Shown here: piece by piece, positions 32,602 through 40,799 of the stretch | How positions within the stretch are numbered: position 1 is the stretch's first letter | How the letters are laid out: the number at the start of each line of letters is the position of its first letter | NCBI GenBank assembly: GCA_036659415.1 | Contig: JAVXCQ010000015.1 | Location: 1-53,988, forward strand | Direction of reading: 5' to 3' | DNA: 53,988 bases | Source of the DNA: JAVXCQ01 sp036659415 | GTDB taxonomy: Bacteria; Bacillota; Negativicutes; Acidaminococcales; Acidaminococcaceae | Notes under the pieces: model-generated | Database searches by the model: none | Told to the model about the DNA's origin: nothing | Seen by the model: the letters and a program-made list of their open reading frames with translations, nothing else | Position numbers and translations under genes: made by a program

Positions 32602-33069
32602 ATGAGATGTCCATTCTGTTCTTATGGTGATAGTCGGGTGGTCGACTCGCGTGCTATTGACGACGGGTCTTCTATTCGCCGTCGCAGGGAATGTCCTAAA
32701 TGTGGTAGACGTTTTACTACTTACGAAAAATATGAGGAAACGCCGTTAGTGGTGAGCAAAAAAGATGGGCGCAGAGAATTGTTTGATGCACAAAAACTTT
32801 TGAGCGGTTTGATTAAGGCGTTTGAAAAGAGACCGGTGTCCTTTGAACGAATTCAAGAGGTGGCCAAAAGTGTAGAGCGCGAACTGAGAACTCAAGGTGA
32901 GGCAGAGGTTACCACGGAGGCTATTGGGGAAACTGTCATGCGCCATTTGGAGCAAATCGACCAAATTGCTTATGTGCGCTTTGCGTCTGTGTATAGACAA
33001 TTTGCTGATGTTAATAATTTTATGCAAGAAATACAAAGTATGCTAAAAAAAGAAAAAATCAAGGAGTGA
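32602..33069 (+). CDS. nrdR: Transcriptional repressor NrdR
   Basis: The 155-residue protein has the N-terminal zinc ribbon MRCPFC...CPKCGRRFTTYEKYEE with four cysteines, followed by an ATP-cone domain (about 49-139, VSKKDGRRELFDAQKLLSGLIKA). NrdR senses ATP/dATP and represses ribonucleotide reductase genes. ATG 32602 yields the canonical MRCPFC start behind gagggtg; ATG 32587 is an alternative. Two NrdR boxes upstream indicate autoregulation with nrdD and nrdG. Confidence 0.96.
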   Translation: MRCPFCSYGDSRVVDSRAIDDGSSIRRRRECPKCGRRFTTYEKYEETPLVVSKKDGRRELFDAQKLLSGLIKAFEKRPVSFERIQEVAKSVERELRTQGEAEVTTEAIGETVMRHLEQIDQIAYVRFASVYRQFADVNNFMQEIQSMLKKEKIKE

Positions 33070-33076
33070 GAGGGCA

Positions 33077-35014
33077 ATGTTGATTCGTAAGCGTGATGGT
33101 CGTGAGGTTGAATTTGATGAAACAAAAATTACCGATGCAATTTTTGAAGCAGCAAAATCTGTAGGTGGTGCTGACCGCCAAATGGCGATGGAAATCACTT
33201 TGGATGTCTTGAAATACCTAAAGACTCATTTTAAAGCGGTGGTCAATGTAGAAGATGTACAAGACGTGGTGGAAAAGATTTTAATGGAAAATGGTCACGC
33301 CCGTACTGCTAAATCCTATATTTTGTATCGTGCTCAAAGAACCAGTATTCGTAATGCCCGTTCGGAATTAATGGACACCGTGGGCGCTATCTTGAAAGAA
33401 ACTGATCGGGACAACGCTAATATTTCGAATTCTCCTTCGGCAAAAATGTTACAAATCGCCAGTGCGGCTAGTAGAGAATACTATCTTAACCGCATGATTC
33501 CTGAAAAAATGGCTAATGCTCATCGCCGTGGCGATATTCATATCCATGATTTGGATTTTTATGGTAAAACCCTTAATTGCGTCAATATTCCGCTGGGTAA
33601 GCTGTTAGCCAGTGGGTTTAATAATGGTCATGGTTTCATTCGTACCCCGCGGCGTCCGGGTTCGGCGACGGCACTAGCGGCGATTATTTTGCAAAGCTCC
33701 CAAAATGATATGTTTGGGGGACAATCTTTTGGTTTCTTTGATTTTGACATGGCTCCGTTCATGGAGGGTGCTGGGGAAGAGGAAGTTTTCCAAGCTATGG
33801 AAGCCTTGGTTTATAATTTAAACAGTATGCATTCCCGTGCCGGGGCGCAGGTTCCTTTTTCTAGCTTAAATCTGGGCTTAGATACTTCGGAAAACGGCCG
33901 CAAGGTGACGCGCAATATTCTGAAAGCCTATAATAAAGGGCTGGGACACGGCGAAAATCCGATTTTTCCGAATGTTATTTTCCGAGTAAAAAAAGGCGTG
34001 AATATGGATCCGGGTGATCCTAACTATGATTTGTTTAAGCTGGCGATATCTGTTTCGGCGAAACGCATGAACCCAACTTTTAGTTTCATGGATACGTCTT
34101 ACAATAAAGAATATGGTGGCGATGTGGCCTATATGGGGTGCAGAACCCGTGTCATTGCGAATCGTAGAGGGCCGGCTGTAACGACGGGCAGGGGGAACTT
34201 GTCTTTTACTACTATTAATTTGCCGCGGCTAGCTTTGCGGGCAGAACGTGATATTATGCGTTTCTACCAATATTTAGATGAAATGACGGACTTAATTAGC
34301 GAACAACTCTATCACCGGTTCAGAGTGCAGGCTAATCTCAAGGTAAGGGATTTGCCCTTCTTAATGGGACAGGGTTTGTACCTGGATTCCGACAAGCTGG
34401 CGTCTGACGACCGGATTGAACCTGCGATTGTGCATGGGACGCTGTCCTTAGGCTTTATTGGATTGGCGGAAACGCTGACGGCACTTATTGGTAAGCATCA
34501 TGGGGAAAGCGAAGAGGCACAAATTTTGGGTGAAGAAATCGTATCCTTTATGCGTAATAAAATGGATAAAATGAGTAATAAATATAATCTCAACTATACC
34601 TTGATTGCAACGCCGGCAGAGGGACTGTCCGGGAGATTTATCCGGATGGATAAAAAGGAATTCGGCATTGTACCAGGCGTGACGAACAAAGAATATTACA
34701 GTAACTCTTTCCATGTACCGGTAGGGTTTCCGATTAGTGCTTTTGAAAAAATGCGTCTAGAAGGGGCTTACCATAAATATACCAATGCGGGACACATTAG
34801 CTATGTGGAGTTTAGTGCGTCGCCGGTGAATAATCTGGACGCAGTGGAAGACTTGCTGCGCCATATGTGTGCTTGTGACTGCGGGTATGTTGGGATTAAT
34901 TTCCCGATTGACTATTGTGACCAATGTGGCTATACCGGTATTATTGATGGCGATTATTGCCCGCATTGTGACGCGGTATTAACTCGTAAACTAAAACGGC
35001 TGTGCAGCTGCTAA
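33077..35014 (+). CDS. nrdD: Anaerobic ribonucleoside-triphosphate reductase, lacking the glycyl-radical tail
   Basis: The 645-residue class III reductase carries an N-terminal ATP cone (1-90, IRKRDGREVEFDETKITDAI), the catalytic barrel with C168 (KTLNCVNIPLG) and C355 on the finger loop (AYMGCRTRV), and a C-terminal zinc site C614, C617, C628, C631. It should reduce NTPs to dNTPs anaerobically. In known family members the zinc site is followed by a RxxGY motif holding the radical glycine and some 30 more residues. Here only 14 residues follow (ending KRLCSC) with no Gly-Tyr. The other frames stop at once, so a simple frameshift does not restore a tail. It sits directly before nrdG, whose start lies 18 bases past the stop. 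Confidence 0.93.
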   Translation: MLIRKRDGREVEFDETKITDAIFEAAKSVGGADRQMAMEITLDVLKYLKTHFKAVVNVEDVQDVVEKILMENGHARTAKSYILYRAQRTSIRNARSELMDTVGAILKETDRDNANISNSPSAKMLQIASAASREYYLNRMIPEKMANAHRRGDIHIHDLDFYGKTLNCVNIPLGKLLASGFNNGHGFIRTPRRPGSATALAAIILQSSQNDMFGGQSFGFFDFDMAPFMEGAGEEEVFQAMEALVYNLNSMHSRAGAQVPFSSLNLGLDTSENGRKVTRNILKAYNKGLGHGENPIFPNVIFRVKKGVNMDPGDPNYDLFKLAISVSAKRMNPTFSFMDTSYNKEYGGDVAYMGCRTRVIANRRGPAVTTGRGNLSFTTINLPRLALRAERDIMRFYQYLDEMTDLISEQLYHRFRVQANLKVRDLPFLMGQGLYLDSDKLASDDRIEPAIVHGTLSLGFIGLAETLTALIGKHHGESEEAQILGEEIVSFMRNKMDKMSNKYNLNYTLIATPAEGLSGRFIRMDKKEFGIVPGVTNKEYYSNSFHVPVGFPISAFEKMRLEGAYHKYTNAGHISYVEFSASPVNNLDAVEDLLRHMCACDCGYVGINFPIDYCDQCGYTGIIDGDYCPHCDAVLTRKLKRLCSC

Positions 35015-35031
35015 AATTAGAGGTGGAAACA

Positions 35032-35520
35032 ATGCTTAAGGTTGCAGATATTTTGGCGGAATCAGTGGTTGATGGTGTGGGCATCCGTACGGTAGTATTT
35101 TTGCAGGGGTGTCCCCGTCATTGCAAGGGGTGCCATAATGAAGCGTTACTGCCTTTTAGCGGTGGGACTGCTTATACGGCAGCTGATTTGGTGGCAGCCA
35201 TAACGACTAAACTGACGCCGCTCCATCGAGGGGTTACTTTTAGTGGCGGCGACCCGTTGGCACAGGCGGAGGGTCTAGCTACAGTAATCGCCTTATTGCG
35301 GCAAAAAGCACCACGGTTGACGATGTGGGTCTATACCGGCTATACTTATGAGGAAGTCAAAACCTGGCCGGTGTTAGAGCAAATTGATGTACTGGTGGAC
35401 GGGCCTTTTATCTTGGAACAGCGGGATTTAAGCTTGCCCTTTAGAGGGTCAGGCAATCAAAGAATTATTGATGTGCCAGCTAGTTTGCAAGCGGGACAAG
35501 TAGTGGCCTGGACAAAATAA
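35032..35520 (+). CDS. nrdG: Anaerobic ribonucleotide reductase activating enzyme
   Basis: The 162-residue radical SAM protein has the cluster motif C27-x3-C31-x2-C34 (GCPRHCKGCHN), the SAM-binding TFSGGDPL and a C-terminal GSGNQRIIDVPASL. It generates the glycyl radical on NrdD, which makes the missing radical site in the adjacent nrdD more striking. ATG 35032 is preceded by agaggtgga; an in-frame ATG at 35002 lies within nrdD. Confidence 0.94.
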   Translation: MLKVADILAESVVDGVGIRTVVFLQGCPRHCKGCHNEALLPFSGGTAYTAADLVAAITTKLTPLHRGVTFSGGDPLAQAEGLATVIALLRQKAPRLTMWVYTGYTYEEVKTWPVLEQIDVLVDGPFILEQRDLSLPFRGSGNQRIIDVPASLQAGQVVAWTK

Positions 35521-35536
35521 TAGTGGCGAGGGTGAC

Positions 35537-35598
35537 AAAGCAGACTGCTTTTACTGAATTTTCTTACGAAAATAACGGTGAAAGTGGTCTGCTTTTTT
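35537..35598 (+). terminator. Intrinsic terminator after nrdG
   Basis: Outer arms aaagcagac/gtctgcttt with weaker internal pairing, then T-rich sequence. The following 100 bases to 35697 are AT-rich with no clear promoter. Confidence 0.7.
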
Positions 35599-35697
35599 AT
35601 GATTAGGGGCACAATTAGAAAAAAATTAATTAAATAGGCAGGAAAAGTAGGGATTTTAACGAATACTTAACTATTTATGTAAGAGGGAGGTGAGAAA

Positions 35698-36900
35698 ATG
35701 GATTTATATCGGTGGCGAGCTCGTAATCACAGGGGAGAAGTTTTTGCCGGCAAAATGTTGGCAGTGAATGCTAGAGAGGTGGCAGAATATATTAAAGAAC
35801 AATATGGCTATGTGACACTGCTGGAAAAAACCGAGCGACAGATGAATTGGCGTCAATGGTGGCCGGAGCAACGGCGCCTCACTGACGTTGTTTTAGCAGA
35901 GTTTTTTCTTCAGTTAGCAACTCTCCTCAAAAGTGGCCTGCCTTTATTGCAGGGGCTGGAACTCATGCAAGGACAAACCAGCGGCAGAATGGCTGAGGTT
36001 TGCACGCTGTTAGCACAGGAACTGGAAAGGGGTAACTCTTTGGCGACGGCAATGGAGAAGCTAGGGGGAGATTTCACGGCAGCGTCGGTGCAGATTGTGG
36101 AAGCGGGAGAAGCCAGCGGTAAATTAACGGAGTTGTTGCAGGCACTTGCTTCCTACTATCAGCGGCACAACGAACTAAAACAATTCATTAAAAATGCCTG
36201 TATCTATCCCTGTATTCTAGTAATGCTAACGCTTTTGGTGTTGGGCTTTTTTGTAGGGAGAGTACTACCTCTTTTTGTAGAACTGTATGCAGCTTTAGCT
36301 GTGGAACAAACGACAACTTTAAAGGGTTTGAATTTTGTAGGACAGATGCTCGATTGCTACCTAAGGGAAGCGACGAGTGTTTTTTTATTGCTGGTGGGGG
36401 TGCTTTATTATCGGCGACAGCAGCTTAAAAGGTACTGTTTGGCGTTACCGGTGGTCAAGGACTGCTATCATAAAATGTTAGAAAGTAGGTATTGCCGGGT
36501 ACTAGCGATGATGCTAGACAGCGGCATTGCACTACCGCTAGCGTTAACGGCGGCGGCAACGACTTTGCAAGCACCGCCTTTGGTAGCGGTCAGTGCTGCG
36601 GTCAGTACGGCGGTAGTGCGGGGGGTTAGCCTGACCCGAGCTGCGGAGCTTAACAGCGAGCTTTTTAGTGCAACGAGCATTGAATTTATTCAAATCGGGG
36701 AAGGCAGTGGTCAACTGGTAGCTATGCTCCTTGAGGCGGCCAAGATTATTGAGCAGGAATTGCAGGCTAAATTAAAAGACGTGAAGGCGCTACTGGAACC
36801 CTTACTGCTAGTAGTAATTGCCTTACTGGTAGGGGCGATTATTTTCTTGATTGCGTCGCCGATGTTTGAATTAATCAAGGTCATGCCAGAATATAACTAA
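35698..36900 (+). CDS. Type II secretion/type IV pilus platform protein (GspF/PilC/ComGB family)
   Basis: The 400-residue inner-membrane protein has two GspF domains. The first (about 65-190) includes FFLQLATLLKSGLPLLQGLELM and VEAGEASGKL; the second (about 265-390) includes MLDSGIALPLALTAAA, IQIGEGSGQLVAML and a final helix LLLVVIALLVGAIIFLIASPMFE. It anchors pseudopilus assembly and contacts the assembly ATPase. It heads a run of five pseudopilin-like genes; no ATPase, secretin or prepilin peptidase gene adjoins. A gggaggtgag site sets the start. Confidence 0.9.
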   Translation: MDLYRWRARNHRGEVFAGKMLAVNAREVAEYIKEQYGYVTLLEKTERQMNWRQWWPEQRRLTDVVLAEFFLQLATLLKSGLPLLQGLELMQGQTSGRMAEVCTLLAQELERGNSLATAMEKLGGDFTAASVQIVEAGEASGKLTELLQALASYYQRHNELKQFIKNACIYPCILVMLTLLVLGFFVGRVLPLFVELYAALAVEQTTTLKGLNFVGQMLDCYLREATSVFLLLVGVLYYRRQQLKRYCLALPVVKDCYHKMLESRYCRVLAMMLDSGIALPLALTAAATTLQAPPLVAVSAAVSTAVVRGVSLTRAAELNSELFSATSIEFIQIGEGSGQLVAMLLEAAKIIEQELQAKLKDVKALLEPLLLVVIALLVGAIIFLIASPMFELIKVMPEYN

Positions 36901-36916
36901 GAAAGAAGTCCTAGCA

Positions 36917-37315
36917 ATGCGAAACTTTATTCAGTGGTTGCAACGGTTTAAAAGTAATAAAAGTGGTTTTACCTTAATCGAAATTATGGCGGTACTGGCT
37001 ATTATCGGTATGCTGGTTACCATGATGATGCCGTCTATTGATGAAGCGGTGAATAGAACGAAAAACACTAAAATGGCTTCGGAACTGGTGACGGTGGATA
37101 GTGCTATTAAGCTGTATCAGCTGGAAAATAATAATTTGCCCACAACGCTTACGGATTTAAAAGACTATCTGCCGGCAAATAAAATCTACAAAGATGCTAA
37201 AAACCAGGATTTTGTCTATAGTAAAGGTGAAGGCGAACATTATACGCTGACCGGGACAAAAACCAATGGGGATGTAGTGCAGGCTAATGGTAAAAAGCCG
37301 GATAGTAAGCTTTAA
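36917..37315 (+). CDS. Major pseudopilin-like protein (GspG/ComGC type)
   Basis: The 132-residue protein has a type III signal: basic leader, cleavage before Phe in SG-FTLIEIMAVLAIIGMLV with the conserved Glu at +5, and a hydrophobic helix. The C-terminal part (DSAIKLYQLENNNLPTTLTDLKDYLP) is typical of GspG/ComGC major subunits. It would be processed by a prepilin peptidase encoded elsewhere. 16 bases follow the platform gene, and its stop overlaps the next start. Confidence 0.88.
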   Translation: MRNFIQWLQRFKSNKSGFTLIEIMAVLAIIGMLVTMMMPSIDEAVNRTKNTKMASELVTVDSAIKLYQLENNNLPTTLTDLKDYLPANKIYKDAKNQDFVYSKGEGEHYTLTGTKTNGDVVQANGKKPDSKL

Positions 37316-37785
37316 TGTCACGACAGAAAGGCTTTACGCTAGTGGAATTGGTAGTGGGACTTGCTATTTTACTAGTACTGCTGGTGAGTGTGGTACCGGC
37401 GACAGAGGGACTTAACCACCTTTTAGGTAGGGTTCAGCTGGATTTAGCAAGTAAAATGCTAGCTATGGATTTGGGGGTGGTACAGGAAAAAGCCTTATAC
37501 GAAAATAAAGGTGCCCAAAAATATAAATTATTACTACTAAGTAATGGCAAGGGCTACACCATTTATCGGCAAGGGGAGCCGTGGAAGGCAGTGGTCTTTG
37601 CGGAGCAAGCTCTAAGCAGGGTACGTTTAGAGGCTTTGGTGCGTGAGGTGAGTTTTTCCAATAGTGGTGCTCCGCAAAAGTATGTTGTTATTAAGGTGAA
37701 AATGGAGGAGGAACCAGGCTACTGGAAGACGGTAGCGGTGCAACCCATAACGGGACGGATTGTGATTACTGATGAAACAGGTTAA
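37315..37785 (+). CDS. Pseudopilin-like protein (GspH/ComGD type)
   Basis: The 156-residue protein carries a prepilin signal QKG-FTLVELVVGLAILLVLL with Glu at +5, then a globular domain (KYKLLLLSNGKGYTIYRQGEPW) of the GspH class. It overlaps the upstream gene by one base (TAATG) and the downstream gene by 14. Probably a minor subunit of the pseudopilus tip. Confidence 0.83.
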   Translation: MSRQKGFTLVELVVGLAILLVLLVSVVPATEGLNHLLGRVQLDLASKMLAMDLGVVQEKALYENKGAQKYKLLLLSNGKGYTIYRQGEPWKAVVFAEQALSRVRLEALVREVSFSNSGAPQKYVVIKVKMEEEPGYWKTVAVQPITGRIVITDETG

Positions 37786-38116
37786 AAATGGTTTTATTAT
37801 GCTGGAAGTAGTGGCGGCAGTTTGTATTGCGAGTACGGCGCTATTGGCGGTGCTGACTTGTTACCGGGGGACGGTGGGCTTAATGCAGCGGCATAATTTA
37901 CAGCTGACGGCTTTGAGCTTGGCGGCGGAAGAAATGGAGCTTGTCGGCAAAAACGGGGCTCCGGTGGGAGCGTCCACGAAAACGGTAGAAAATTTGGTAG
38001 TGCAGACTCAGGTGACGCTCCTTAGTCTAGGTCACAACCTGCGGCAGGTGGAGGTGCGGGTTTATAGTCAGCCAGCGACCCCGCCGCTAGTTAGTTTGAG
38101 TTGCTATGAACAATAA
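37772..38116 (+). CDS. Pseudopilin-like protein (GspI/ComGE type)
   Basis: The 114-residue protein has a prepilin-like N-terminus (KNG-FIMLEVVAAVCIASTALLAVL, Glu at +5) and a short domain rich in beta-strand residues (TVENLVVQTQVTLLSLGHNLRQVEVRVYS), resembling GspI minor pseudopilins. Overlaps both neighbours, so coupled translation is likely. Confidence 0.78.
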   Translation: MKQVKNGFIMLEVVAAVCIASTALLAVLTCYRGTVGLMQRHNLQLTALSLAAEEMELVGKNGAPVGASTKTVENLVVQTQVTLLSLGHNLRQVEVRVYSQPATPPLVSLSCYEQ

Positions 38117-38624
38117 GCGGCAGGGCAGTCTTTTATTAGAAATTAATGTACTGCTTTTGGCTATTTGCTTGTTGCTAACCTGCTATTACCAAGAAATCCT
38201 GCAGGTACTAATGACGGAGGGCAAAATCAGTGCTGACCTGGAATTGTTTCGCACGGCACGGATCGTCAATACGGTTTTAACTAAGAAGCTAAGCTTGGAG
38301 GTGGCAGCGGTAGCGGTTGCCACAGAGGGCACCACTAGCAAGCTGACTTGTCAGGAGCTGGACGCCAAAAGCAAGGTGACTTTTTATTGTAAGGCAATGC
38401 AGCAAGCTCCCTATGTGCAGACGTTATATCAACAAACTAAAGTGGAAGGCAAAACACCCGGAACTAATCCCCTAACTCCGCCGACAGTAGAGGTGACTGC
38501 TTGGCAGGTGCAGGTCTTAGATGCGGAAACCTTGCAGCTAAGACTGGTTTTGCGGGAACTAAAAGCGGGAAGGAGTAAGGAATTTTGGCAAGTAATCAAG
38601 CTAAGCAACGGTTACGTCCGGTAG
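38106..38624 (+). CDS. Pseudopilin-like protein (GspJ/ComGF type)
   Basis: The 172-residue protein has an atypical signal RQG-SLLLEINVLLLAICLLLTC: Ser replaces the usual Phe/Met at +1 but the Glu at +5 is kept. The domain after the helix contains a cysteine pair region (KLTCQELDAKSKVTFYCK). Position in the operon suggests a GspJ-like minor subunit. It overlaps the next gene by 40 bases. Confidence 0.68.
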   Translation: MNNKRQGSLLLEINVLLLAICLLLTCYYQEILQVLMTEGKISADLELFRTARIVNTVLTKKLSLEVAAVAVATEGTTSKLTCQELDAKSKVTFYCKAMQQAPYVQTLYQQTKVEGKTPGTNPLTPPTVEVTAWQVQVLDAETLQLRLVLRELKAGRSKEFWQVIKLSNGYVR

Positions 38625-39529
38625 GTGGTGGGGGCTTTATTCTCCTGCCTCTATTAGTACTGATTGCCATTTTTAGCCTGTTGGCACAAGGACTGCTACA
38701 TCTAGTTCAACATGAGTGCGAGATTGAGCAGGCGAGGCTTAGAGAACAACAAATCGTGACTTTGGTGCAAAGTATGCTGGCTAGACCGGCATTAACAGGA
38801 GAGCAGTTACCAGTAGGAAAAACAGTCTTGCCCCAGCTAGTACTTTACCCGGGGCAAGAAACCGTGAACCCCTACGTGGAAGTGACAGGCAGTACGGAGG
38901 CCTCTTTGCACCGGATTACAGCAGGGGTAGTGACAACGAAAGGAACCAATTATTGGCAAAAGCTCTGTGTGTATCCACCGGGAGGTGGGGACAATCCGGT
39001 GTATCAAAAGACCATCTATGCCGGGCAAAGGCTAGAGGGTGAGTTGCCGCCTAATTGTAGTAGCGGGGAGGGGTGGGGTATAGCGGAACTGGACGTGGAG
39101 GCGTATCAAACCTTTCGGGAAGGGTATTTACCGGTGGCAGCTAATTTGAAATACGAGGGTTTGGCCCGCAAGCTCTATGTGAATACGGGCAATACGACGA
39201 TTGATGAGAGCAGGAGCTATGAGGTGCCGGCACGGACACTAATAAAGGGAGAAGGCGTGCTGGTTTATGGGCGACCTATTTACTTACTCGAGGGGGTAGT
39301 AGCACCGGGTGAGGTGCATCTGTATTGTCACTCTAATATATTTTTAGGTGATAATGTGGTTTTGCAAAAAGCTTTTTTATTTTCTGATCGAGATATAATT
39401 ATCGGAAACAACGTAACGATTAATGGTATAATAATAGCCAAAGGCAAAATTGTTTTTGGCAGTAATTGTACGGTTAACCGTGACGCTGAGGTGCTCAAGC
39501 CTTTTGTAACGGGAGTTAATTGTACGTAA
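38585..39529 (+). CDS. Membrane-anchored pseudopilin-like protein with C-terminal beta-helix
   Basis: The 314-residue product begins at a TTG (38585) inside the preceding gene. GGGG-FILLPLLVLIAIFSLLAQG resembles a prepilin leader and helix of GspK/ComGG-type subunits, but lacks the +5 Glu, as GspK-type proteins do. The C-terminal 70 residues (NIFLGDNVVLQKAFLFSDRD, IIIGNNVTINGIIIAKGKI, VFGSNCTVNRDAEV) form short hexapeptide-like rungs of a right- or left-handed beta-helix, like bactofilins. Its operon role could be a tip or surface-linking subunit. Function unknown. Confidence 0.7.
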   Translation: MASNQAKQRLRPVGGGGFILLPLLVLIAIFSLLAQGLLHLVQHECEIEQARLREQQIVTLVQSMLARPALTGEQLPVGKTVLPQLVLYPGQETVNPYVEVTGSTEASLHRITAGVVTTKGTNYWQKLCVYPPGGGDNPVYQKTIYAGQRLEGELPPNCSSGEGWGIAELDVEAYQTFREGYLPVAANLKYEGLARKLYVNTGNTTIDESRSYEVPARTLIKGEGVLVYGRPIYLLEGVVAPGEVHLYCHSNIFLGDNVVLQKAFLFSDRDIIIGNNVTINGIIIAKGKIVFGSNCTVNRDAEVLKPFVTGVNCT

Positions 39530-39545
39530 AGAAAGGATGCTGAGC

Positions 39546-40403
39546 ATGAAAAAACTCATTTTATTATTAATGTTCATGTTATGTTTTGTGCAGGTGGCAG
39601 GTGCTAGCGGCAGAACAACTATTTTGACGGGGAAGGTTGCTAACAAGCAGGTAACCGGAAATATCCCTGAGGTAGACGGTTTACAAGATGAAAACCTGCG
39701 GGTGAGTGCCAATAATGTACTAAAAACGCAAGCCTTGGCGCTGGCTGCCACTTTGCCCGGCACCGTGCAAGTGGACTACCAGGTTTTTTTGAACCAGTCC
39801 AGCCTGGTGAGCGTGCTTTTGACGGCCACTAATCAAAGCGCAGAGGTTTATCAAGGCGTTAACCTGGATTTGACTACGGGTAAGGAAGCCGTGCTTAATG
39901 ATTTTTTGCGACTGCAAGATGATGTGAGCCCGGTGTTGGGAACCTATGAGGGGCTACTTTTAGGCAGTGAGGGCGTGTATACGAGCAGTACTAAAGCCGG
40001 TGCTTATAGTAACTTTGTTTCGTATAAAAACCTACTGCCATTTATTAGAATTAATGAGGCGGGTAGATTTTTGCCGGTACTCAAGCTTACTAAGGCGGTA
40101 GATGGTAAAACCGTGACTTTAAAAGCGGGGGAAATTATTGCGGCTAAACTAGATGCCAATCGCACGACAGGGTATGGCTGGGAATTGGCACCGACGGCTA
40201 AAAATAGTGACGTGATTGCTATGGGCAGTTCCTATATTATACCGGCCAATAATGACCCGAAGCTGGTGGGGGTACCAGGTATGGATATTATCTTACTGGG
40301 ATTTCCTACTGTCGGCACTTTTAATATTCAATTTGAATACAAAAAAACTTGGGAAAAATTTGCTGCAAGTACCGTTAGCTTTACCGTAATTGTAGAAGCC
40401 TAG
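39546..40403 (+). CDS. Exported protein with DUF3298-like and chagasin-like (I42) domains
   Basis: The 285-residue protein has a signal peptide (MKKLILLLMFMLCFVQVAGAS). The middle region (VDYQVFLNQSSLVSVLLTATN, VNLDLTTGKEAVLNDFL) resembles DUF3298/DUF4163 domains. The last 95 residues match the inhibitor I42 (chagasin) family, with the NRTTGYGWEL loop and a KKTWEKF segment like its RPW motif; chagasins block papain-type cysteine proteases. ATG 39546 has aaagga 8 bases upstream. It follows the pseudopilin operon by 16 bases and may be co-transcribed. Confidence 0.78.
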   Translation: MKKLILLLMFMLCFVQVAGASGRTTILTGKVANKQVTGNIPEVDGLQDENLRVSANNVLKTQALALAATLPGTVQVDYQVFLNQSSLVSVLLTATNQSAEVYQGVNLDLTTGKEAVLNDFLRLQDDVSPVLGTYEGLLLGSEGVYTSSTKAGAYSNFVSYKNLLPFIRINEAGRFLPVLKLTKAVDGKTVTLKAGEIIAAKLDANRTTGYGWELAPTAKNSDVIAMGSSYIIPANNDPKLVGVPGMDIILLGFPTVGTFNIQFEYKKTWEKFAASTVSFTVIVEA

Positions 40404-40447
40404 AAAATAAGTAAAACCGGCTAGCCTTAGCCGGTTTTACTTATTTT
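40404..40447. terminator. Intrinsic terminator after the I42-domain gene
   Basis: Perfect 20-bp stem (aaaataagtaaaaccggcta and complement) with a 4-base loop. It starts directly after the stop codon, and either strand ends in A/T-rich pairs. Confidence 0.85.
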
Positions 40448-40492
40448 GCTTACTTTAGCATAATTGTTTTTATGGTAATGCCTAGGATTTAT

Positions 40493-40501
40493 TGATACAA
40501 T
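40493..40501 (+). promoter_or_regulatory. Candidate extended -10 promoter of zapA
   Basis: TGATACAAT, with an overlapping TATAAT at 40502-40507, lies about 32 bases before zapA. No -35 is clear. Confidence 0.4.
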
Positions 40502-40532
40502 TATAATATATACGAAGAAACGGAGTAGAAGC

Positions 40533-40796
40533 ATGGACAAACATAAAATGACCTTGCGCATTTTTAATGAAGATTATCAAATCAAAACTGAAATTGCCGA
40601 GAATCAGGTAGTGCGCTTGGCACAGCTAGTTAATGAAAAAATGCTCAAGATTGCACAAAATCAGTCAGCTTTAACGCCGAGCAAGGTGGCAGTACTGGCG
40701 GCTTTGGAGCTGGCCGGGGAATTAGAGGCACTACAAGCAGATTATCAAGAGGTTTTAAACCTAGTTAATGAAAATAATGAAGAGTTGAAGGGATAA
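40533..40796 (+). CDS. zapA: Cell division protein ZapA
   Basis: The 87-residue protein has a beta-hairpin head (KMTLRIFNEDYQIKTEIAEN), the VRLAQLVNEKMLKIAQ helix and a C-terminal coiled coil ending DYQEVLNLVNENNEELKG. ZapA bundles FtsZ filaments at the Z ring. It precedes the U32 gene by three bases, a linkage common in firmicutes. Confidence 0.88.
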   Translation: MDKHKMTLRIFNEDYQIKTEIAENQVVRLAQLVNEKMLKIAQNQSALTPSKVAVLAALELAGELEALQADYQEVLNLVNENNEELKG

Positions 40797-40799
40797 ACA

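Noticed and set aside
34970..35030. Frameshift hiding a glycyl-radical tail of NrdD
   Set aside because: The two other forward frames meet stop codons within a few triplets and neither encodes a Gly-Tyr motif, so a single base error does not restore the tail. Larger errors cannot be excluded.
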